This document shows, in pieces, positions 30,380-34,493 of a DNA stretch of 34,493 bases. The DNA is from an uncultured Victivallales bacterium (GTDB lineage Bacteria; Verrucomicrobiota; Lentisphaeria; Oligosphaerales; JAFGRS01), in NCBI GenBank assembly GCA_903837355.1, contig CAILUI010000404.1, positions 1 to 34,493 on the forward strand, given 5' to 3'. The notes below the pieces were generated by a model. That model made no database searches. It saw only the letters and a list, made by a program, of their open reading frames with translations, and was not told the origin of the DNA. The position numbers were made by a program, and so were the translations under genes. Within the stretch, counting starts at the first letter, position 1. Every line of letters starts with the position of its first letter.

Positions 30380-32751
30380 CAGAACGACCAGCCGATGTTG
30401 AAGTGGAAGCGGCCGTTGCTGCCGTCCAGATGATCCCACTGCGTCAGGATCGGGAAGCCGTACTCAAGGCGTAGGGGCAGAGCCTTCAACTGCAGACCCA
30501 TACCGACGCTGGCGTTCACATCGCCCGGGTTGAAGTCGTAGGCGTCCTCCCAGACGTTGCCGATGTCGAAGAAGGGGTACACGAAGAGCACGCCCGCGAT
30601 CTCATAGGCCCACTCCACGTTGCCCACAAAGCGCGACTTGCCGCCCACCGGGCTCTCCCCGGCGTCGACCGGCCCGACTTCCCGGAAATCGAAGCCGCGA
30701 AGGCTGCCGGCGCCGCCGGCGAAATAGCGGTCGAAGATCGCCGGCTCATCGCCAGCGAGCTTCTGCGCCACGCCAACCTCGGCGTTCAACCGCAGGACGC
30801 TGTTCCTGGACACCGACAGGTACTTGCGCACTTGCGAGTTCAGCCGAAGTACATCGCTATAGCTACCGAGTAGCGACGTCACCAGTTCAGGCTCGACGCT
30901 GAAACGCGAACCCTTACGCGGGAAGTTGAAGTCGTCACGAGTGTCACGCACTACGCCACCGACGAAGCGATTGCCCCAGTACGATCCTTCCTCGTCGAGC
31001 AGCGTATGGTCGTACCGTGCCGGCGAGACGCCCGGCACATAGGAGCCCGGGATGTACGGCGGATCGTCGAAATCGTCAAGCTTCACCCGGTCAAACAGAA
31101 CGCCGTAGGAGCCGCGCCAGAAGGTCCGGATCGGCTGCGTCAACTTCACGCCCAACCCCAGGTCCGTCTGGTCATACTCGTCGTAGGAACGCGTGCTCCG
31201 GAAGATCTCCGTATTCAGACTCAGACGGCGCTGCAGGAACCACGGTTCGGTGAAGTCGACACGGAAGTCAGAGGTCTGCGTGCCCAGGCTGGTACGCAGG
31301 CGCAGCCGCTGTCCGGCACCCTTCGGCGGCCAGTCGCTGAACAAGCGGCTGATGTCGAAGTTGTTCTCCGTCAGTTCGGCATAGCCGACGAGGCTATCCT
31401 CGGTGGAGAATCCGGCGCCGAGAACCAGCGACCCGGTGCGCTTCTCGCTGAGCTGGATGCGTAGATCCTTGAGGTCCTCGCGCTGAGTCGCCACCGGGCT
31501 GATCTCGACCGTCTCAAAGTAGTTCAGTTGCGTCAGGCGGCTCTTGGAGGTCCGAATCTTGCTGGCGTCGCCGAGATCCCCAGGCTGAATGGCCAACTCG
31601 CGCCGTATGACCTGGTCCTGGGTAATGTCGTTGCCGACAACGAAGATATCCCGAATGCGCGACGGTCCGCCCTCGCGGATGCGGTAGGTAACCGCCACCT
31701 TCTGCTCGCCGGCATTGCGGTCCAGTGCCGCGATGCAACGCAGGTCCAGGTAACCGAGTGGTTCATATTTGCTGCGCAACGACTTAAGGTCGGATTGCTC
31801 GGTCGTGGAACTGTACGTCACGCCACTCTTCATCTGCACCAACGGCAACAGTTCCTGCTGCGCGAAACGGTCCCCCACCACCTCGACGGCGACCGCCGAC
31901 ACGGTGTAGGGCCGGCCCTCGGCAAGGTGGAACACTACCGTCACCCAGTGCCGGTCGGGCGAAAACTGCGGCTCGACCTTGTCGACCGCGAAGTCCAGGT
32001 AGCCCTTGGTCAGATACAAGTCGCGCATCAGGTCCTTGTCAAGGGCCAACTGCGGCTCATTGAAGTAGTTGCGATAGCGGAAGATATACCGCCACCACTG
32101 GCGATGCGTGCGGATCGTCTTCTGCAGTTCGCTGGCGTTGACAACGGTGTTGCCGACAAACTGCACCCCCTTCAACTTGGCCCGCGGGGCCTCCTGGACC
32201 TTGAAGACGAGGTCGACGGCCTGGGTGTCGGCTACCGGCCGGAACTCCGTGGTCACGGTGGTGCCGTGGTAACCACCTTCTTCGTAGCGGTCCAGCACGG
32301 CGGCGCGGTCCTTCGCGACCTGAGCCTCGTCCAGCGGCACGTCTTCCTTGTGCGTGACCAGCGAGCGCAGGCGTTTGGTCTTGTAGTTCGAATTGCCCTC
32401 AAACACGATCTTGTGGACGCTGGGCGCCGGTTTGACCAGGAAGGTAATGAGGACTTTGCCGCCGGTCTGCTCTTCGACCTCGTAGCGCACGTCCTGGAAG
32501 GTACCCAGGCGGTACAGCCGCTTCACATCCTCGGACAGCGTCGCCGGGTTGAACGTGCTTCCCGGTGTGCTCTGGATGGAGCCTACCACCAACTGCCGCA
32601 GCGACTCGGGGTCGAGGTCCGGGACCGCGCAGCGTACGACCACGTCGCTGATCTGCGCCGCCTGCAGCCACGCCATCGTGCCGAGAAAAAGCACGATCCC
32701 GAGCCTGCATACCGTCCGCGACATCCTGTTGTGCCGTGCTGAAAGTGCCAT
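30379..32751 (-). CDS. bamA: Outer-membrane assembly protein BamA
   Basis: A 790-residue outer-membrane beta-barrel insertase. A signal peptide spans about residues 1-32 (MALSARHNRMSRTVCRLGIVLFLG...LQAA). Tandem POTRA domains follow to about residue 430; characteristic starts are HKIVFEGNSNYKTKRL, LKGVQFVGNTVVNASEL and RIRDIFVVGNDITQDQV. The 16-strand barrel comes next, with the loop-6 motif GGAGSLRGFDF (the family's conserved RGF/Y) and a terminal beta-signal FHFNIGWSF ending in Phe. ATG 32751 has AGGAG 6 nt upstream. It follows dnaB by 92 bp and precedes the LptF/G-like gene with a one-base overlap. It shows that the host has an outer membrane. Confidence 0.97.
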   Translation of the reverse strand: MALSARHNRMSRTVCRLGIVLFLGTMAWLQAAQISDVVVRCAVPDLDPESLRQLVVGSIQSTPGSTFNPATLSEDVKRLYRLGTFQDVRYEVEEQTGGKVLITFLVKPAPSVHKIVFEGNSNYKTKRLRSLVTHKEDVPLDEAQVAKDRAAVLDRYEEGGYHGTTVTTEFRPVADTQAVDLVFKVQEAPRAKLKGVQFVGNTVVNASELQKTIRTHRQWWRYIFRYRNYFNEPQLALDKDLMRDLYLTKGYLDFAVDKVEPQFSPDRHWVTVVFHLAEGRPYTVSAVAVEVVGDRFAQQELLPLVQMKSGVTYSSTTEQSDLKSLRSKYEPLGYLDLRCIAALDRNAGEQKVAVTYRIREGGPSRIRDIFVVGNDITQDQVIRRELAIQPGDLGDASKIRTSKSRLTQLNYFETVEISPVATQREDLKDLRIQLSEKRTGSLVLGAGFSTEDSLVGYAELTENNFDISRLFSDWPPKGAGQRLRLRTSLGTQTSDFRVDFTEPWFLQRRLSLNTEIFRSTRSYDEYDQTDLGLGVKLTQPIRTFWRGSYGVLFDRVKLDDFDDPPYIPGSYVPGVSPARYDHTLLDEEGSYWGNRFVGGVVRDTRDDFNFPRKGSRFSVEPELVTSLLGSYSDVLRLNSQVRKYLSVSRNSVLRLNAEVGVAQKLAGDEPAIFDRYFAGGAGSLRGFDFREVGPVDAGESPVGGKSRFVGNVEWAYEIAGVLFVYPFFDIGNVWEDAYDFNPGDVNASVGMGLQLKALPLRLEYGFPILTQWDHLDGSNGRFHFNIGWSF

Positions 32752-32843
32752 GTCCCACTCCTCTGCCGCTGCTCTCGCTCTATGCCTCTCTCCGCCGCCC
32801 GTCGCCGGTTCAGCCAGCGCTGCCAGCCGGACCGGCCCGGAGC

Positions 32844-34259
32844 CTACATCTCCGGCACATCCTCGTCCGCAATCCGCGACCGACTCTCGAAACGCGTGTA
32901 GACCGGCCGGAACACCAGATGGGCCAGGCCCGTCTCACCGTTACGGTTCTTGGCAATGATCAACTCCGCCGCGACTCCGCGCTGCGCCTTCTCGCGATCC
33001 AACTGCTCATCACGGTCCCGATGCAGCAATGCTACCACGTCCGCATCCTGCTCGATCGCCCCAGACTCACGCAAATGCGCCAAGCGTGGCCGCTGCCCGG
33101 GCTGCTCTGCCTGCCGGTTCAATTGCGCCAGGACAACGATGGGTATCTCAAGCTCCTTCGCCAGCGCCTTGATGGACCCCGACATCCGCGCCACTTCGTT
33201 CTCACGATTCGCATTGCGGTTCATACCGCTGACTTGGATGAGCTGCAGGTAGTCGATAAAGAGCACCGCGATATTATAGTCGCGCTTCATGCGGCGTGCT
33301 TTGTTCTTCAGCTCGAGAATATCGATGCCGCCACTGTCGTCAACCACCATCTTGGCGTCGCGCAAGCGTTGGCTCGCCGCCATCAGCTCCAGCCAGCGCG
33401 CCGTGGTCATGGCGCCCTCGCGCACCTCGGAAAGGCCGATGCGCGCATCGCTGCAGAGCAGGCGCAGCACGAGTTGCTGAGCCGGCATCTCCAAGCTGAA
33501 CATGCCCACAGCCTGCGGCGGCGTGCCCAGCGCAATACTCGCCGCCATGTTCAGCGCCAACGCCGTCTTGCCGATGGAGGGCCGCGCCGCAATCACGATC
33601 ATCTCACCGGGCCGCAACCCGGTGATCAGCCGGTCGACATCCTCGAACCCCGTGGACAGCCCCAGAGCCCCCTGATCGCCCTTCTGCAGCTTCTCGAGAT
33701 AGTCCACCGCCGGCATCATCAGCTCGTGCAGTGTGCGCAATCGCGTCGTGTCGTGCGAGGAAGTGACCTCGAGAATCTCCTGCTCGATCTCGTCGAGCAC
33801 GATGCGCACGTCCTCCATCGGCTGGAAGCAGCGGTCGGCGGTGCGCTGACAGGTGCTGATCAGACGCCGCAGTACCGCGTTCTGCCAGACGATATCGGCG
33901 TACTGCTCAACGTTCGCCGGCGTCGCCACCGCGTTGTTGACCTGCGCCAGGTAGGCCCGCCCACCGGCCTCGTCAAGGCGTCCGGACCGGGCCAGCGCAT
34001 CGGCCAGCGTGATCAGGTCCAACTGCCCGCGGCCCCCCTCCTCGACCAGGTCGCGGATGGCAAGATACATGACCTGGTGCTCAGCGCGGTGGAAGTACTC
34101 CGCCCCGGGCAAGCGCAACAGAACGACGTCCAAAGCCGTGGCCGGATCCAGCAGAATACACCCCAGCACCGCCATCTCCGCCTCATGGTTATGGGGGTAG
34201 TGGCGGTCAGCAAGGGGTGTCGGTATGCCCGGACCCGACGAACTGGACGATGACTCCAT
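32844..34259 (-). CDS. dnaB: Replicative DNA helicase DnaB
   Basis: A 471-residue hexameric helicase that unwinds DNA at the replication fork. The N-terminal DnaB domain starts near residue 20 (PHNHEAEMAVLGCILLD). The RecA-like C-terminal domain has Walker A AARPSIGKTALALNMA (usual G-R-P-S-M-G-K-T, with Ile for Met), Walker B VLFIDYLQLI, and the loop region MSGSIKALAKELEIPIVVLAQLNR. DADVVALLHRD and ELIIAKNRNG near the end are also typical. No intein or insertion is seen. ATG 34259 has GAGGG about 7 nt upstream. The gene heads the minus-strand run towards bamA. Confidence 0.97.
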   Translation of the reverse strand: MESSSSSSGPGIPTPLADRHYPHNHEAEMAVLGCILLDPATALDVVLLRLPGAEYFHRAEHQVMYLAIRDLVEEGGRGQLDLITLADALARSGRLDEAGGRAYLAQVNNAVATPANVEQYADIVWQNAVLRRLISTCQRTADRCFQPMEDVRIVLDEIEQEILEVTSSHDTTRLRTLHELMMPAVDYLEKLQKGDQGALGLSTGFEDVDRLITGLRPGEMIVIAARPSIGKTALALNMAASIALGTPPQAVGMFSLEMPAQQLVLRLLCSDARIGLSEVREGAMTTARWLELMAASQRLRDAKMVVDDSGGIDILELKNKARRMKRDYNIAVLFIDYLQLIQVSGMNRNANRENEVARMSGSIKALAKELEIPIVVLAQLNRQAEQPGQRPRLAHLRESGAIEQDADVVALLHRDRDEQLDREKAQRGVAAELIIAKNRNGETGLAHLVFRPVYTRFESRSRIADEDVPEM

Positions 34260-34493
34260 CAGAAACCCTCATGCCAGAGAGCCGAAAAGCGGCCCCGCGG
34301 CTACGCCGCACCATAGTCCGAACGACCCCGAATGCCACCCGCCACGGCGCCGCCCCAGGGCGGTTCCGTTTTCCCAACGACCATCGGTGTTGGTCACCGG
34401 CACGGTGAAAGCGTGAGAGCGTGATTGCGTGAGGGTTACGGCGCGTGTGCCGGCCGTCTGCCACGAATCCACGCTTTCACGTTCTCACGCGCT
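34260..34493. other. 234-bp leader region upstream of dnaB
   Basis: No gene is visible. A -10-like TATGGT (34310-34315, minus) would put a start site about 45 bases before the dnaB ATG, but no good -35 accompanies it. The outer part contains inverted octamer repeats. Confidence 0.4.
34405..34493. repeat. Inverted pair of 8-bp GTGAnnGC tandem repeats
   Basis: Four consecutive octamers (GTGAAAGC, GTGAGAGC, GTGATTGC, GTGAGGGT) occupy 34405-34436. At 34469-34493 the reverse complement carries the same period (GCGTGAGA, ACGTGAAA, GCGTGG). The two arms can pair over about 20 bases with few mismatches, around a ~30-base spacer. The second arm reaches the window edge, so the array may continue. It looks like a mobile or structural repeat. 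Confidence 0.7.

Noticed and set aside
34405..34493. Replication origin (DnaA-box cluster) next to dnaB
   Set aside because: The octamers GTGAnnGC do not match the DnaA box TTATNCACA, and there is no AT-rich unwinding region.

Overview
The window is high-GC DNA (about two thirds G+C by eye) from a diderm bacterium. Outer-membrane biogenesis genes show this directly: a BamA with an aromatic C-terminus and an LptF/LptG-type permease. The rest suggests a carbohydrate-degrading, possibly uncultured lineage: a sialidase-like BNR protein, GH4, a GH39-like clan A enzyme, a large unassigned secreted protein, a two-domain secreted esterase and Gfo/Idh/MocA. Several short palindromic and tandem repeats resemble, from memory only, repeats in PVC-group genomes (Verrucomicrobiota, Kiritimatiellota, Lentisphaerota, Planctomycetota). 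The phylum is not established by the sequence.

Layout. 1-1700: IS110-type transposase (minus) with a strongly structured leader that may encode a bridge RNA. 1701-3744: minus-strand unit sialidase-like protein > RpiB-family isomerase > small DUF6504-like protein. 3745-4207: non-coding, with two perfect hairpins and a hexamer/12-mer tandem repeat. 4208-6183: translationally coupled acyltransferase and PAP2-like phosphatase. 6227-6368: a cluster of palindromes (BIME/REP-like). 6366-8713: oxidoreductase > GH4 operon with a good sigma70-type promoter. 8955-16105: plus-strand run of hemerythrin, GH39-like enzyme with an inserted domain, double zinc-ribbon membrane protein, SPFH/GYF_2 protein and hybrid histidine kinase. 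16113-20398: minus-strand four-gene cassette of acetyl-CoA-synthetase-like ligase, carrier protein, MBOAT acyltransferase and SGNH protein. 20455-25339: two large secreted carbohydrate-active proteins upstream of that cassette on the same strand. 25455-26063: a CxxCxxCC protein. 26140-34259: conserved housekeeping run dnaB > bamA > lptF/G-like > lepA > lepB (minus). 34260-34493: leader region with inverted octamer repeats.

How the genes may work together. The main system is the ligase-carrier-MBOAT-SGNH cassette. It has the same four parts as the Gram-positive dltABCD D-alanylation pathway, but the ligase belongs to the acetyl/short-acyl-CoA synthetase group. The likely role is activation of a small acid in the cytoplasm, loading on the carrier, and transfer through the membrane by MBOAT and SGNH proteins onto an extracytoplasmic glycan. 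The upstream secreted esterase and glycosidase-like protein may act on the same or a related glycan. The zinc-ribbon/SPFH pair resembles the Bacillus YdjG/YdjI membrane-stress pair and is followed closely by a sensor kinase. The sugar genes at the left (sialidase-like, RpiB-like, GH4, Gfo/Idh) form two catabolic units.
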